NCBI GenBank assembly: GCA_026182355.1
Contig: JAPFBL010000002.1
Coordinates: forward strand, 2,666,001-2,730,000
Direction: 5' to 3'
DNA from: Hermatobates lingyangjiaoensis
Lineage: Eukaryota > Arthropoda > Insecta > Hemiptera > Hermatobatidae
DNA: 64,000 bases
In this document: one piece after another, positions 1 to 12,754 of the stretch
How positions within the stretch are numbered: the first letter of the stretch is position 1
Layout: each line of letters begins with the position of its first letter
Notes under the pieces: generated by a model
Database searches by the model: none
Seen by the model: only the letters and a program-made list of their open reading frames with translations
Told to the model about the DNA's origin: nothing
Made by a program: the position numbers and the translations under genes

Positions 1-245
1 TTTCTCTTTAACTACTAATTCAGAGTGTTGAAAGTTTGGGATTATTTTAGAAGTGATAATAGCATTAATTGAAAAAAAAATTAAAAATATTGAAAAATTA
101 TTTATCAAGAAATGAAACTGTTCAAAACCGAAAAAAAAATTTTGAATAAAATGTAAAAATTTTTAACTTTTGATTGATTCTGAAAGTTTATAGGCATGAT
201 ACACAAAAAAGTTGGACAGAAAGTAATGAAATTATTGTCAAAAAT
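1..245 (+). repeat. Rep1 interspersed repeat, copy 1 (3' part)
   Basis: This is the distal part of a dispersed repeat, here called Rep1, whose fuller copies lie at 40.57-41.45 kb (+) and 52.26-53.1 kb (-). Shared words include 'actactaattcagagtgttg', 'aataaaatgtaaaaattttt' and 'gattgattctgaaagttta', in the same order as in the other copies. The window starts inside the element, so its 5' end is missing. No coding frame is visible. Rep1 could be a non-autonomous transposon; its class is unknown. Confidence 0.6.
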
Positions 246-3200
246 AGTATTTTTTTGTGAGGATGAACCGAATTATTTCTTACGAATTACATGGAGGGAA
301 ATGGTATGGTGTTATGATATGTTTTAAGATTTCAGAAAAGGTTTCTGTTGCTAAACTTCTAATTATAGAGAAATGTAATCTTGTTAGAAAAATAAGGTAA
401 AATAGTAATTAAAGCAAAGGGAAATATAGCTATAAAAAATGAAAACTAAACTAGGATTAATAGATTATCTGCTTTAGTTGTCGGATTTGTAAACTAAAAT
501 CCTTATTTTCTATGTTTATTCGTAGAAAGGAAATATTTTAAACAGTTAATATGTATGTAAAGGCAATAACATTCTAAAAACTGTAATAAAAACTCGGAAG
601 AACCAATAAATTGGTTAAGAACCTATAAGTTTCTTACAAGGTAAGGAACGCTTTCATGAAAAATATTAATTCAGAATTATAAAAGATACGGAAATGCCGT
701 TAGAGTCTCTTTAGATGAAAGATGCAATTAATAAAGGTACGAAACCCCTGTTCTGATGTAAGAAATTATTTGGTAGAACAAAAACCTTATTCTTCACTTT
801 GGATCTACAAATTTATTTCTGTTGTTGTAAAACCAATAGGTCATATGCATCGGTTGGGTGATATACAAAAACAGACATATCTAAGAATAACTAGCAGTGA
901 CCATCTCTCATATCTGTAGAATGGAAAAATTAATAAAGCAACTCGCTTAGTTTTTTTTTGTCATGAATGATTTTAGTAAAAAATAGAAACTTCTCAATGG
1001 AGGATAAAAGTTAAAAAATTGGAATGAATCATTAAAATTTGACTTATATGTTACCAGATAATATGGTCATCATAAAATAATTTACAGGGGGTGTCGAAGT
1101 GGTAATGATCACCAAGATTGGAAGCCTTTTGATATTAAGTATTGTGCTCCGGTTTAATATACTGATGGACGAAAAATTAATAATGAAACTAGTGCAAATA
1201 AGTTGAATTTATTTGGATACCTGAAAAGAAGGGAAAACTGGGGCATGAAGCAATAGGCAGTTCAGAAATGGTTGGAGCCGAACAAACATGTTGGGATCTC
1301 GAGCATTTTTGTACTGCACACCCCAACTTTCATAGGCCTCCAGTCAAATGAATGGATAAAGAAAAAAACTGATATAATACGTCTAAAACTAGTGGGTCTA
1401 ATTTAGTTTAAAAACCTCAATCCAACTAAACTTACATTTATAAGAAATTACTATATCTCCAAAGGAAGGTTATAAAAATATATGTTCAATGTACATCTGG
1501 AATTTCTTTTTTTACCTACTACTTATGCAATCTGTAATTAACTTCATGAGAAGATTTTAGACTCTTTATCGATTAGATGTAGAAATCTTCAACCACACTC
1601 TATCTGAATGCAAGATATCGCTTTGAAGAGGATAAAAATTTTCGGTACTTAATACCTAAAACCAATAAAAATGAGAAATGCTTCTCGACAAACAATTATG
1701 AAGTTCATTAAAGAACTTAAAATCTGATGAGTTGAGGAAATCGCCAATGAGCTGCACAATTCGGCAGATAATGGTGTAGATCAAACTAGCTCGTGGAAAT
1801 TCAGACCCTCTGCTCAATGATAACAATACCATGTCAGATTAATCAATGATTTCAAGTTTCTTATATCTGATGAAAATATTATTACCTCATGTAAAGAAAT
1901 GATATTATTATTGCCTGTATATAAGTTTTATATTACTTCTACACGATAGCAACATTAAAATGAAACCAAAAATCAATTCATAAATATCGAGTTTGTTATT
2001 GTTTACTTATGATAAAATTGATTGTAAGCCACTAAAGATTTTTTATTTTAGCAATTATAATAAAATTATATATTATCCTAAAATAAATACGTTATTATAT
2101 TCATCTATAAGTTCACTTTAAATAACACTTTATTAACATTGTTTCTCTTTTGCTAAACGTTTAATTGACCATTTAAGAGTGATGTAAGAGGAAAGTCTGT
2201 AAGACATTTTTGCCTTGAGGAAATTAAGAAAATGTCCCTAATTATATTAATTGTTGCATAACAAGAAGCAATACGAGACTAAAAAGAACAAGCTTCCAGT
2301 CACACTTGTAATCACCTGCCAAATTTGTGTGCTTAATTCAATTAATTATTAGAGGTTGAATCATTAATTTATTGGAAGTAAATGTATTATTCAAAACTGG
2401 AACACAATGAAGAATGAAATAAAATTATTATTTGTTAATAATAACATTTGTTAATTTATAACATTTACACCAATGAATGTATTGCAAAAATTTAAAATCA
2501 AACGCATGAATAATTTTAATAATGCTGACAGAAATTCATAAGAATTTTATTTTAGAATGAATCCTATAATTTTCTTTCATGTTATATTACTGTTAAATAA
2601 ACAAGTCAGTATTTCTCATTTGATTTCATTTAATCGGGCAAATTGGAATCAATTCATGCATTATCATATTTAGGCAATAATAAAATGTAATGATATAATT
2701 GATTTATTATTAACTCATTATTCTTTCTCTTTTGTTTTTGTAAAGTCTTCAAATGATAATTAAAAACAATCACAAAATATAATAAAATACGTAGCTGCGC
2801 TGAATCTGATTGAACACCCATCAACCACTGTCTCTGGTTTCATTAATTTTATTTTGTTGCTTTGATTAATAATATATTTCAATCGGTACTAGTCTTACTT
2901 ATTAGTTGTCGAAATTTGTTTGGTTTTATGACTGACTATTTAAATTGACGCCGACGTTACCTTTCAGTTTGAATCATAACTATATGGTATATTCGAAGCA
3001 ACTTGCCTTATAGCTGTTCACCAATTTCTTCCGAACAAACATCCCATTAAATAAATGAATTGATTAATGTGATTGTTCATTATTCATGATAACTAGTTTC
3101 CTTAGAGTTGAGTTGAGTTTAGACTATTCAGACTTTTGCATTGTTTGCAAGTCATTTAATATGTGATATTAGCAGTCGCATTTAATAATGCAACTCGAGG

Positions 3201-4242
3201 TAAGTTGATTCTATTCACGTCAGCGCTGATCAGACAATCTGAACGCTCTGTGAATAGAAAAATATCTTTTAAGACACTCTTCAATCAAGTTAGAAAGAAT
3301 TGAAAAATCAACTTTTTGGCTTCCGATGCAATTTTTCTCAGCTAATATGGATGAAATAATGTAATTAGTAAAAAGTCTAAATCCTTCCTTTTAATTGATA
3401 CGAAATATCTATTTGTAATTGAAGTATGGATAACATAAAAATTTGAAACATGATTATTTGAATTCATGTAATTTTTTTTTAATAGTTGTTACCTAAGAAA
3501 TTATGATAAAAACACTACAGTTTCATGTTTGAGAGACGTTTGTAGATAAAAGATCACTTTAATATAATGTTTAGTTTATATTAAAAACTAATATAATGTA
3601 ATTAGCCCAAGAAATGTTATTAATTCAGGTAGTGTCGTATCTGAAAGCTAAATTTTTCATATTCTAGTATTTGTAGTTTGTAGACAAAAAATATATTGTG
3701 AATTCACAAAATGTACTATAGTGTTCTTATTTGTAATGCAATTTTGACAAGGACAACTCCACAACTTATACTTCCTTCAGGGGCTATTGTGGTATTTAAT
3801 ATTATTATGACCTCATAAACGGTGAAACTAGTATTGTTATAACAAAGTTTTAGGTTAAAGTATAGGTCAAAATGACAGGACCATACCTGGTCCCACGAAT
3901 AGAATACGAGTATAATTCTAGACAGTTACTCAAGTATTAGACTTGAAGAAAGAAGATGAATAAATGTTTTAGTTAAAAGGAGTACCTGGCAAAGTAATGA
4001 ACGCATCCTTCTTCATTGATAGCACTGTGGTTATTAGAATGCATGAGTAATATGACCAGTTACTTGTTTTAATTAATTGGTTACTTGTTTGTTTGTTTTC
4101 ATCTCCCCCACTTGAAGGCTTTCTCCTTCAGTGGTGCTCTAGGAGTGGAAAAGATATCTTATATGGAACCTATTTTAGTAATGGGTGAGCCACATTTCCA
4201 GCTTTTTCTACATTGGGAGCCTAATATTATCTCACTTAACAG
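246..4242. other. AT-rich DNA without recognisable genes
   Basis: About 4 kb of AT-rich sequence. Reading frames are short (the longest, at 722-919, is 65 codons) and show no family motif or splice-bounded coding signal. I see no structured RNA or transposon terminus here. It is probably intronic or intergenic. Confidence 0.5.
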
Positions 4243-4556
4243 TGGGAGCCAGTGGCAACATTTTCGGCTCTGGGTTGGTAGGTCCGCGGTTCAATACCCA
4301 CTCTGGCCCTCAATTTATTCATGTGGGAGGTGAATAAATCTGAGCACGTCGTCCCTCAGAGAGGACGTTAAGCCGTCGGTCCCGAGCCTGTACGATGTCA
4401 GGTACTCGTTAAAGATCCCTACTTTAAATATACTTGAGTTAGACAAAATTTAGAACTCCCAATGTAGAATGTTGTTTGTGTGCTATCACAAAGAGCCAAT
4501 GTTCGGCCTAAGTGTGCTCCCTTATGGGACTGCATTGCAACCTAAACTAACCTACC
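4243..4556 (+). repeat. tRNA-derived SINE, copy 1
   Basis: The head resembles a tRNA with a pol III B box, GGTTCAATACC, at 4288-4298. A conserved body follows (gaggtgaataaatctgagcacgtcgtcc-like), and the tail ends in 'aacctaaactaacctacc', the CCTAACC-type 3' end shared by all copies. The same order of blocks recurs at 31.0 kb (+) and, reversed, at 29.05, 57.6 and 60.76 kb. SINEs of this kind are non-coding, transcribed by RNA polymerase III and mobilised by a LINE. This copy has substitutions in the A-box region. A reading frame at 4085-4333 overlaps it by chance. Confidence 0.85.
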
Positions 4557-5220
4557 ACACTCAAGTTGATTATGTGTTAATTAACTCATTAATAAATATA
4601 TTATATTCATATATGAAACGTAAATCACTTATAAAAAGCTAATTTTATATGTAAGCTGTCCATGATACATGAAAACTAGCCGAGGACCAATAGCGTATGT
4701 TCATAGGAGAGTCTCTAATCAGTAGACTGTGGGAGGTCACAGAAATTAAAAGTATTCAATTAGAGTAATTGATTATCTATGAATTTTTGAAAATTTGCAA
4801 ATAGTAAAATAAGCGTATATCATATATTTGTAGATTTGAATGAGATGTTTAAGTTTTCAAATTGTCTCCTGCTGACACTGTCTTTTATTTTAATAAAGAG
4901 GTAATTCATTTGGAACAGTCAGATTTACTTTGAGGTTTCTTTCATTTTACTAAAAGCAGTTATAACTAACTGAAGCATTTTAATTAGTAACTTGTTTTGT
5001 TAACTTTATTAGTAAAACTACTAGTTTTAGTTTTTATCATCTTTATAGTACTCCCACTCTGGGGATTTACCAGAGTGCCAACCAAATTCTGAATTTCAAC
5101 GATAGACAGGCGTTGCGTAACTGTATCGGTTTCAGCTTCGAGTCGATGGCATGAGAGGCAAGCAGAAATAACCTCCCACCCAGTCACAGCACGTCTTTGA
5201 CATATACATTACATATCGTA
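4557..5220. other. Unassigned DNA with a coding-like minus-strand frame
   Basis: Most of this stretch is AT-rich and featureless. From 5187 to 4984 on the minus strand there is a 67-codon open frame in locally GC-richer sequence; it reads RLSIVEIQNLVGTLVNPQSG in its middle. It looks more protein-like than its surroundings, but I recognise no domain and see no convincing splice sites. It may be a fragment of an old repeat or pseudogene. Confidence 0.25.
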
Positions 5221-5221
5221 G

Positions 5222-6375
5222 TCTGCTTCTCTTGTCACCAGACACCGCAAAGGTCAATGACTTTAAAGTTATCCACATGACGACTTTATTCAAAATTTGG
5301 GACTGTGATTATATTATTCTGTTACTTGAAGCCATACTTTTTTTACCTTGTCTATTTAGATACCTAGATAGTTGTCTATTTTAGATCGTTTTACAACGAT
5401 GGAGTGTATATTTATGTCTTTGTAATTTAACCTCCTAAATGAACAACTTTTTTGAGTGGTTTTTGGATAAATATCTCGGTCTATCATTGGCGTTAGGTAA
5501 GATTTTGCCAAAAATATTGGACCTTCTAACGGCGATTACCTCGCATCACGAAAATATGATGCGAGGTTTCTGATTCTTTTAGTCAAAGTCTGCACCTTCT
5601 TCTGTTGTAAGTTTCTGTTTCTCGAGATGGTTCCGCCCATAGTGGGGCCATGCAGCTGTACCACAAGCTGCATTGGACTTATATATATCCACAGGTTCTA
5701 TGAACCAGGGACAAGAAAATCACTGATCTTACCTGTTGCTGAGCAGGTTAAGCAGGACCTTTGGTCCAGAGTTTGATCCGAAGCACTTAAAATAAGTCGG
5801 TACTACGGGCGTTGGGGGCCCATGGAGGGGTTCTTTCTCCATCCCGCCACCTGAGGTTGGACTCGTAGAGGCATTTGTTTCTCACCCTAGTTGGGTAGAC
5901 CCTTGTGGTCGCTGTGTGAGAAGCAGTAACTTCTTGGGTGGATGCCTGCTTAGCATACCGGAGAGCTAGAGACCCCAAACCCTTACCAGTGGGAACGGGC
6001 CTTGAACTCAGCTGATTGGACTGGACAACTGGTTCTTACCTGGTAGAGGCTCGGTTCTTGACAGGAGCTCAGAGTGGGGACGATTAGATGACTCTGTTGA
6101 AAATTTCATATAAACTTTTAAATCTATTCTATTAATGTTTAATATTTTCCTTATAAATTCAAGTATAGTTGGAAAGACTTTTTTTTTTAACTAAACTAGG
6201 TCTAACTATGATTTTCGTCTTTTTCCCGCTTCCTTCCCCATCCACTCCTGAGTAAATGCCTTAGGGAAGCTCAGGGGTGTTACTGAGAAGGGTTCCTTTG
6301 ATTTTGACCTATAGTAGTTGGTTCGTTGTATCATTTCGTCTATTCTCACGTGACCAGGCACCGACATGGGAATAA
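5222..6375. repeat. GC-richer repeat-like block with imperfect direct ends
   Basis: This block of about 1.1 kb is clearly richer in G and C than its surroundings. It begins near 'ttctcttgtcaccagacaccg' (about 5228) and ends near 'ttctcacgtgaccaggcaccg' (about 6347). These two imperfect direct repeats continue into similar 'aatgactttaaagttatc' and 'gaataactttattattatc' sequence. The middle, at 5630-6090, has the dense high-GC text typical of a transposon or SINE body. No reverse transcriptase or transposase motif is visible. A 63-codon minus frame at 5787-5978 lies inside it and is not recognised. Confidence 0.35.
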
Positions 6376-7560
6376 CTTTATTATTATCGTCTAGATTTTG
6401 AATTAAAAACAGCTATGGAATTTAAATGCTTTGATATGTCTTGAAAGTGTTATAAAATATAAATATGTTGAAATCTTTGGGTCTCTTTTCTAAAAGGACT
6501 ACTCTTTCTATCTAGGTGATAACCTATTATCTGTTCGAAGCAAGCTTCTTTAAACATTTTTTTTGAAAGACATTGTGTAAGACAACCTATAGGCAAAACT
6601 CTGTATAGTAGGTTCTATTTGAGTTTTAAATTTCTTATCTCTGATGGAGACATTTCCAATACGTATCATTCGTAAGAGTCCGTATTTAGTCTGTTTCTTT
6701 GATCAAGAAATATTAAAAATAATATATATGTAGATATATTACTTCAGTGGTAGGTGCCTTACCACCAGAAGACTAGATTAAAGCTGAATGTGACCACTAT
6801 CCAAAATTGGCATATTTCTGACTGAATTCCCCACAATCCTCTTTCAAAATAACTTGGAGGGAGGGGTTGTTTTGATCATAAATTATTAGACCCACATCCT
6901 GGGCATGCTCGAGTAATCTTATTTAAATAGTTTTGTCTATTAGTAATAACCTGGGTAATTTATTAATTAAGAACTCTTCCATTAAACTATAATATATTTG
7001 CATTCACAATATTTCGTGGATAATTAATTAATTAAAAACTTTGCTAGTGAACTGGAGTATTGCGGTATTAAAAAAATTTTGTGAAATGTCATAAAATATA
7101 CATAGGTCAGATAGGTTAATCATAAAAATTGCATTCGCTTTTCTTTATTTTCTTTTAACAGAAGAAAAAGCAAACATGAAAACAATTAACGTTGTCTTTA
7201 ATTATCTAAATGCATTATACATTTGTTTTGAGCAATAGCCAATAGCATTAATCTGTTTCTAATATCTATATACTTGTTATCCAAGAATCATGTATATCAA
7301 TAATAGTATTACCAGCTCTCATCTATTTTTAGGAATTTTGAAGCATAGACGAAGTATCTACGGCTGAATAGCATACTTTTGGGAAACTGATTCGAACTAT
7401 ATTCTCTTTTTGGGAAACTGTATTCTCTATATATGCAAAAAGCATATATTTACAGATTGGTTGCAATGTAGTAATAAAATGTAGGTTGCCAAGGTTCCCA
7501 TAAAAGCCCAGCTCAGGTTTTCTCGTAATAATCATTTTTTACATTATCATTTTCATTATT
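6376..7560. other. AT-rich DNA without recognisable genes
   Basis: Only short frames occur (for example 7329-7535 minus, 68 codons, unrecognised). I see no transposon terminus or RNA motif. Confidence 0.45.
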
Positions 7561-7599
7561 ATCAGTTTTTGTTCATGGAGATGATGAACAAAAACTGAT
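7561..7599. repeat. Perfect 16-bp palindrome with 7-nt loop
   Basis: The arms are ATCAGTTTTTGTTCAT (7561-7576) and its exact reverse complement (7584-7599), around the loop GGAGATG. A second, AT-only palindromic stretch follows at about 7608-7640. There is no T-run after the stem, and the genome is eukaryotic, so a bacterial-type terminator is unlikely. It is probably a MITE remnant or a chance foldback. Confidence 0.7.
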
Positions 7600-7733
7600 T
7601 TATATTTAATGTTTATATAATATATATTATATAAACAATAATTATATTACATATAATTAATGTTTATGCAAACAATAAACAAAAAAGGCAACTTTTAGGA
7701 TTGTTCATGGATTTCTTATTTGGTTCATATTGT

Positions 7734-7998
7734 TTAACATCTCATAGACATATTTTGATGGGATTCTTGAATATCAAATTTCTTAAATTTTTGAAAGTTG
7801 TAAAAAAAATTCTGCTCATATTTGAGATGAGTTGATCTGACTGGCTGCGGTGAGACTCTTTTTTTAGCTCTTCTATTAGCAAGAATGGCTTGTGAATGGA
7901 GAGACCCTGAGTCAGAGATCGCACACTGTGGAGGCATGTTCAATGTCGTCAGACCTTCAGTCGGTGCTTGACATTGCGCCATATCAGGGTCGCCACAT
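7734..7998 (-). CDS. Candidate exon of an unidentified minus-strand gene
   Basis: Read on the minus strand, a strong acceptor-like sequence (a T9 tract followed by GTGCAG) ends at 7999. An open frame continues from it for about 88 codons to a stop at 7734. The first 60 codons lie in GC-richer sequence than the flanks and read CGDPDMAQCQAPTEGLTTLN at the start; a basic stretch, NRRAKKRVSPQPVRSTHLKYEQ-like, follows. No good GT donor was seen, so it could be a terminal exon or end earlier at an unseen donor. I do not recognise a domain. Two frames overlap the region; this one gives the more protein-like composition. It could also be a non-coding exon or chance. Confidence 0.3.
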
Positions 7999-8489
7999 CT
8001 GCACAAAAAAAAACATATTGCCAAATTATGTAACCCATACTGATTTTGTATGATTATTAAGTAAAAATTAGATTCTTGTGGTGAAAATCCAAGATTTAAT
8101 TATTATTCTCCATTATTCTAATAAAATGTAGTTGATTTCTAAATCTAAATTTTAAAATTGAAGCTATTAATTTTAAAGTTAACTGAGTAGTCAAATATAC
8201 TGTCTGAGTAGTAATATTATTATGTTTTCCGAGAACAATATTAAATTAATAGTTGGAATTAGATGTAATTTTAAGTAATGTATTAAAAGTGAAAACATTT
8301 CTGCTAAATTATATTGCTTAGTTTAACTTTGCCCAGTAAAGGCAAAATGTATTAATTAATGTATATTGCTCACACTGAGAGAGATTAAAGGGTAACATTC
8401 TCATTTTTGTGCAATCTGTGGTTGTGTAGTATTTACTCATACTGGGGTAAATGAATAACAAAGTCTCTACAGAAAAGAAGTTTTTTTAA

Positions 8490-8535
8490 TTCAAACTACG
8501 CGTTTTGAACCCTTCATGTTCATCATCAGGTAAAC
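8490..8535 (-). ncRNA. Decayed PLE-type hammerhead ribozyme (ACGCGU family)
   Basis: On the minus strand: CUGAUGA (8529-8523), helix II GAAC/GUUC, then AAA where the core needs GAA (catalytic G12 changed to A at 8506), then the palindromic helix III ACGCGU (8503-8498), A17 and GUUUG. The only core fault is a CpG-type change in C-G12. The unit is therefore recognisable as a small hammerhead but is predicted inactive. Sequence at 8405-8460 resembles 50,850-50,910, suggesting that both derive from one dispersed element. Confidence 0.6.
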
Positions 8536-8739
8536 AACCAATGGAAAGAGTGGAGGACCGACAACCATCGAACGTTCAACTCATATGACTTCTTTCTGTA
8601 CAATTCTGGTTTGGTGAAGAGTTGAACGTCCACTATCGCCGGTTGTCGGTCATCAACTCTTCTCGTTAGATGTTTAGCTGACGATGAACACGAAGTAATC
8701 CATTTACCCCACTGTGATAAGAGCAACATATAATTTCTT

Positions 8740-11248
8740 GTGTTTTAATTTAATATGATTTTTTTTAAAAAAAAGTAAATTATTTAAAACTTTGAAAACA
8801 ATAACTGAATTAATATTTTTATAGTTTGATTTAATTTGTTAAGGCGACTTTTGATGAACTTTAGTTTATTTCTACCTTATTCAGTGGGTGCTGATAGAAA
8901 CTGTTATTTTATTAATTACAATATTTAAGAGCGAAGATATTTTTATTCCACTATGAATTATAATTTTATTTTTTGAGTTTTATCTTTATAATTTATGATC
9001 AATTAATAACTCGTGAAATAGTAAGCGATATTAATTAACTATGGTCAATTAATAAAATATTTGCACTTTTCAACGTTATATAAATGTAATTATACCTTTA
9101 TTTATGTATTCAAACATTTATGACTTTTATTTTGTACAATTCTGGTTTGGTAAAGATATAAAAACATAATTTCAAACGTTTATAATGTGTGAAATAATTT
9201 GAAACTTATTAGTATTTGAAAGAAATTGAAAACAAGTGGAGTGGTCTACGCTACAAGGAAGTAGTTTATCAGCACTATTGAATTAAATTTAATTATATTT
9301 TATACCTTTATACATTGATTATTCTTGAATATATTAATTATACATTTATTGTGTTCAAAACACATCTTTGGTCTTCACTGCTCCGTTATGAATCATTTTT
9401 ACTACTCAGATGAAGGTATTAATTCAAACAATAAATTCTAAAAAAGTCATATAAATACAACTTGAAATATAATTGCTTTTTGGTAGATAACGAAGCACCC
9501 TACTCTGTAAAACTAAAGCTTTTGAAAACTGGAACTTTTAACAAACAAACAAAACAAACAGTCATAGTCAGATTTCTCTGTCCAACAAATCAACTACGGA
9601 CAACTACTATACTTCAGTTACATTAGCAATAGAGCAAAGCTTTGTAATCTTACATTTTGGTTACAATGAAAACAAAAAACTTGGGTTCATCAATGTTTCC
9701 TGGAAAAATCAAGTGAGAGGTGAGATTAGACAGTCTTCTATAAGGATGTAACATCTCTATCTAGCATGTACCTGAATCGAAGTTAATCTTTTGATAATGA
9801 CCTGGCAGAGATGAATATATATTACAGTAAAGTAAAAGACATCTTGACAGCTATAGCCACAAATGTGGTCTCTTTTGCTTACAAAACAAATCGTTTACCA
9901 ATGGGACATTTCTGTGGAATGTTAAACAATTCTATTTTAAATGCTTATATAATGATGTTAACAAATTATCTAACATACTCCTCCAATACCAATGTGGAAA
10001 GAGTTTTTTTTTTCATGAAAAATTGCCAGGTCTTTAACAAGCTTAAATAATTTAAGGTAAAAATAATTTATCCTTAAAATAGTGGGGTCAAAATAATTTA
10101 GCCCTCGTCCAACCACACTGATGAATGTGTCATAAAAAATGTCTTGAAGGGACCACATAACGGGGAAGTCCTTAAAAATTTACAAAATTCCACTTTAGTG
10201 CCGCAGTAAATTATTATGATATATAAATAGCTATATGCATAAAATGCATTATATGAAGTATGCATTGTGTATCTTATATTTCAGTCTCATTTAAGAGGGC
10301 TTCTACAAATGAGTGAATTAGAAGAACTACTTACATTGAAATTTCTTTAAAAATGTTTTAAATTATTAGTTCCTCTTTATTAGAGTCAATAAATAATTAA
10401 ATTATTAGTGCCAACATTTTAAATCGAATGAAAATTCCATTTAAATAGTTTGTTCTTTTAATGTACTAGATTTTTTTCAACTTTGCCTTTTTTATTTGTT
10501 TACTTCAAAAATATAAGTTTAATATATATTAATGTAACTAAAATGTTATATGCATTTTCATATGTCCCTTGTTAAACTAACTGTCATTAAACTGATATGT
10601 ATGATTGTTTTTCAATTAATTTTTTATCGAATCAAAACAGATATATATGTGTTGCAACACTACAAAGGTTTCACTACAAAAACAATTTTTCCATTTAATT
10701 TTACTGAACATAATATTACTGTGCACTCTGTTAGACTAATTGATTCTTAACTTCAAACTTGGTATATTCTTAAGAAAAAAGTGCCTTTTCTCTTTGAAAC
10801 AAATATGCAATTAATTCAGTCTTTTAATGTATGTTTGTGAATCTGATTTCGTTTACAAACAAGACATGCAAATGACATTGTATACGCCTTAACAAACAAC
10901 GTTCCACTCTACAAAACACACTGCTCTAATAATCTTATTATGGACCTTGTGGAAACAGGGTCAAGGATATGACCGTTCAGATAAAAAAGAAGCAGTACAA
11001 AGATGTCAAAAATACCCCAAATGTATATCAATAAAGGGAAATAATACTGGTTGAATGTAATACTCTTACCTGATTCGAAGAAATCATCAGAACATGTTAA
11101 AACCTATGAAAAGAGACGTATTATTTATTTCATACAGCTATGAAGTTGTGCATTCAGTTAAAATGTGGTGTTTGATCATATTGGGTTATCAGAGAAAAAT
11201 ATTTTTACGAAATTATCTTTTTACAGAGTCTTTTTTTAATGTTTATAA

Positions 11249-11250
<2 letters not shown>
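8740..11250. other. AT-rich DNA without recognisable genes
   Basis: Long AT-rich stretch. The largest frames (9811-10050, 79 codons; 10550-10750, 66 codons; 11094-11330, 78 codons, running into a CT repeat) show no domain. The phrase 'tgtacaattctggtttggt' occurs at 8597 and again at about 9134, a trace of a shared repeat. No splice-bounded coding block was found. Confidence 0.4.
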
Positions 11251-11251
<1 letters not shown>

Positions 11252-11291
<40 letters not shown>

Positions 11292-11313
11292 ACACACACA
11301 CACACTCACACAC
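11252..11313. repeat. (TC)n followed by (CA)n microsatellite
   Basis: A pure TC run at about 11252-11289 is followed directly by CA repeats with two interruptions. Several overlapping short frames here (poly-LS, poly-RE) are translations of the repeat and are not genes. Confidence 0.95.
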
Positions 11314-11339
11314 TCTTTGTACATGTATAGCCTGTATAA

Positions 11340-11665
11340 CTTCCGCATAATAATTACGGACACATGTAAAACTGAAACCCCAACCAAATCAATACCGGCT
11401 AAGCTAACCAACCATTGGCTAACTGGGCAACAAAAGATGCCAAGTTCCTCCAATGGGTGAGAAAAAGTCTTAAGCAAGACAGGCCAGAAGAAAAAATGGG
11501 TTGTGGACCCGTAGCTTTTAAGCAACCACACGACCGAACGGACACCAACCCTGGTATACAACCGAACCCATCGTGCCCCGCGAGAGAAGTCTTGAAAAAG
11601 ACCTACGTTAGCCACATAAGACTTATTTGGACAGACAGCAACAGCAACAGGACAAATATTTAGAA
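11340..11665. other. GC-richer block, probable repeat body
   Basis: About 300 bp of clearly higher GC, open in more than one frame on both strands (11415-11663 plus, 82 codons; 11615-11205 minus, 136 codons). None of the translations shows a known motif, and several open frames in one GC-rich patch is weak evidence of coding. It is probably a transposon fragment. No tRNA-like or SINE box was found. Confidence 0.3.
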
Positions 11666-11779
11666 GCCCTAGTTATATCACTCGGGAGTGTTCTTGATAA
11701 TACTCCGTCGTATCCATTGAATAAGTAAAATAGGGTGATAGCACACCCCTCTGAGGACAACGTTTATTGGACACAATTA

Positions 11780-12010
11780 CCCGAATTATACTTCCACAAA
11801 TTATTCTTGCGTTAGATTGCTGAACCCATTCTGTACTCCTTGGGTAAAAGTATTTATCTATTCATTTTGATTGAATGATTTGAAGGCATACGTTCAATAT
11901 GAAGGCATATTCAAAGCTCCTCCTGTATCCAAGAGTCTACCCAGCGTGATTACTTTAAGGCTTAAAGAGTTTTATATTTTGTCAACCAAAATTTCTTAAA
12001 CTTATTCTTT
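11780..12010 (-). pseudogene. LINE reverse transcriptase fragment (motif A region), decayed
   Basis: The minus strand gives NSLSLKVITLGRLLDTGGA in frame. This lines up with the Jockey/R1-type reverse transcriptase region just before and at motif A (KE.tLg.FLD.eGAFDN). The DNA also resembles the LINE remnant at 26.1-26.35 kb (shared 'gcgttagattg...' and 'gtgatt.ctttaag.cttaaag' blocks). Stops follow motif A, so the copy is dead. Reverse transcriptases of this class copy LINE RNA at a nicked target. The identification rests on short motifs and on the parallel with 26 kb. Confidence 0.5.
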
Positions 12011-12754
12011 TGATTTGCTCTTAAGATAAGTATGTTATCCGTTAATAGATATGGGAACCTTTACCATGAACTTCTTAAGTTACAACAGATAGAACCTAAT
12101 ACATTATGTTTACCTAGAATCACATGTCTTATCAGTGTATCTGTTGATAGATGTATTCTTTTTGTAAGAATAAATGATAACCAACCTGCTGTACTTGTTG
12201 AATTTATTCACCAAGAATTATGTCATTAGAATCGAATCAAGATTGTTATTTCAATGTTAAGAAAAGAAATGTAAACACATTTTAATGAGTTAATATGATA
12301 TATGAGAAAATTTAGTTCTTAAAACTATAAAAGGAAACAAATCCATGCCAATAGTTTATTTTATAATGTTTCCTACCGTGTGAAAGATGGTTGTTTAACA
12401 AAAGTGTTGTAATCAACCTATAATTTGCACCCTTTGTTAGATTGATATGTTAGATATATAATTCTTATAGTGTTCAATAACTCCATTATTTTTGTATAAC
12501 ATTGAAGCATTGAAAGACACTTTTTCATTCTGTATTTCAAAACAGCAACTAAATTCTAGCCATTTCTTCAACTAAATTCTCCCTTGAATCACCAAACTTA
12601 AAATTTCTAATAGGGTTTGTTTTCATAAGAATATAAAATGAGCCAGCAATATTAGATGTGTGCACTTAAGATAACAAGTATGAAGTTCTATGTACAGTTA
12701 CAAGAGAAGTTTTTGATTAATAAGTCCTTCATATGACACAATTTACCTATCAAA

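Noticed and set aside
7561..7599. Palindrome as a transcription terminator
   Set aside because: There is no T-run, and the window is eukaryotic.
11205..11615. 136-codon minus-strand frame, one of the longest in the window
   Set aside because: Its C-terminal part is the TC/CA repeat (poly-RE), and the rest lies in a GC-rich patch open in several frames; no motif supports a gene.
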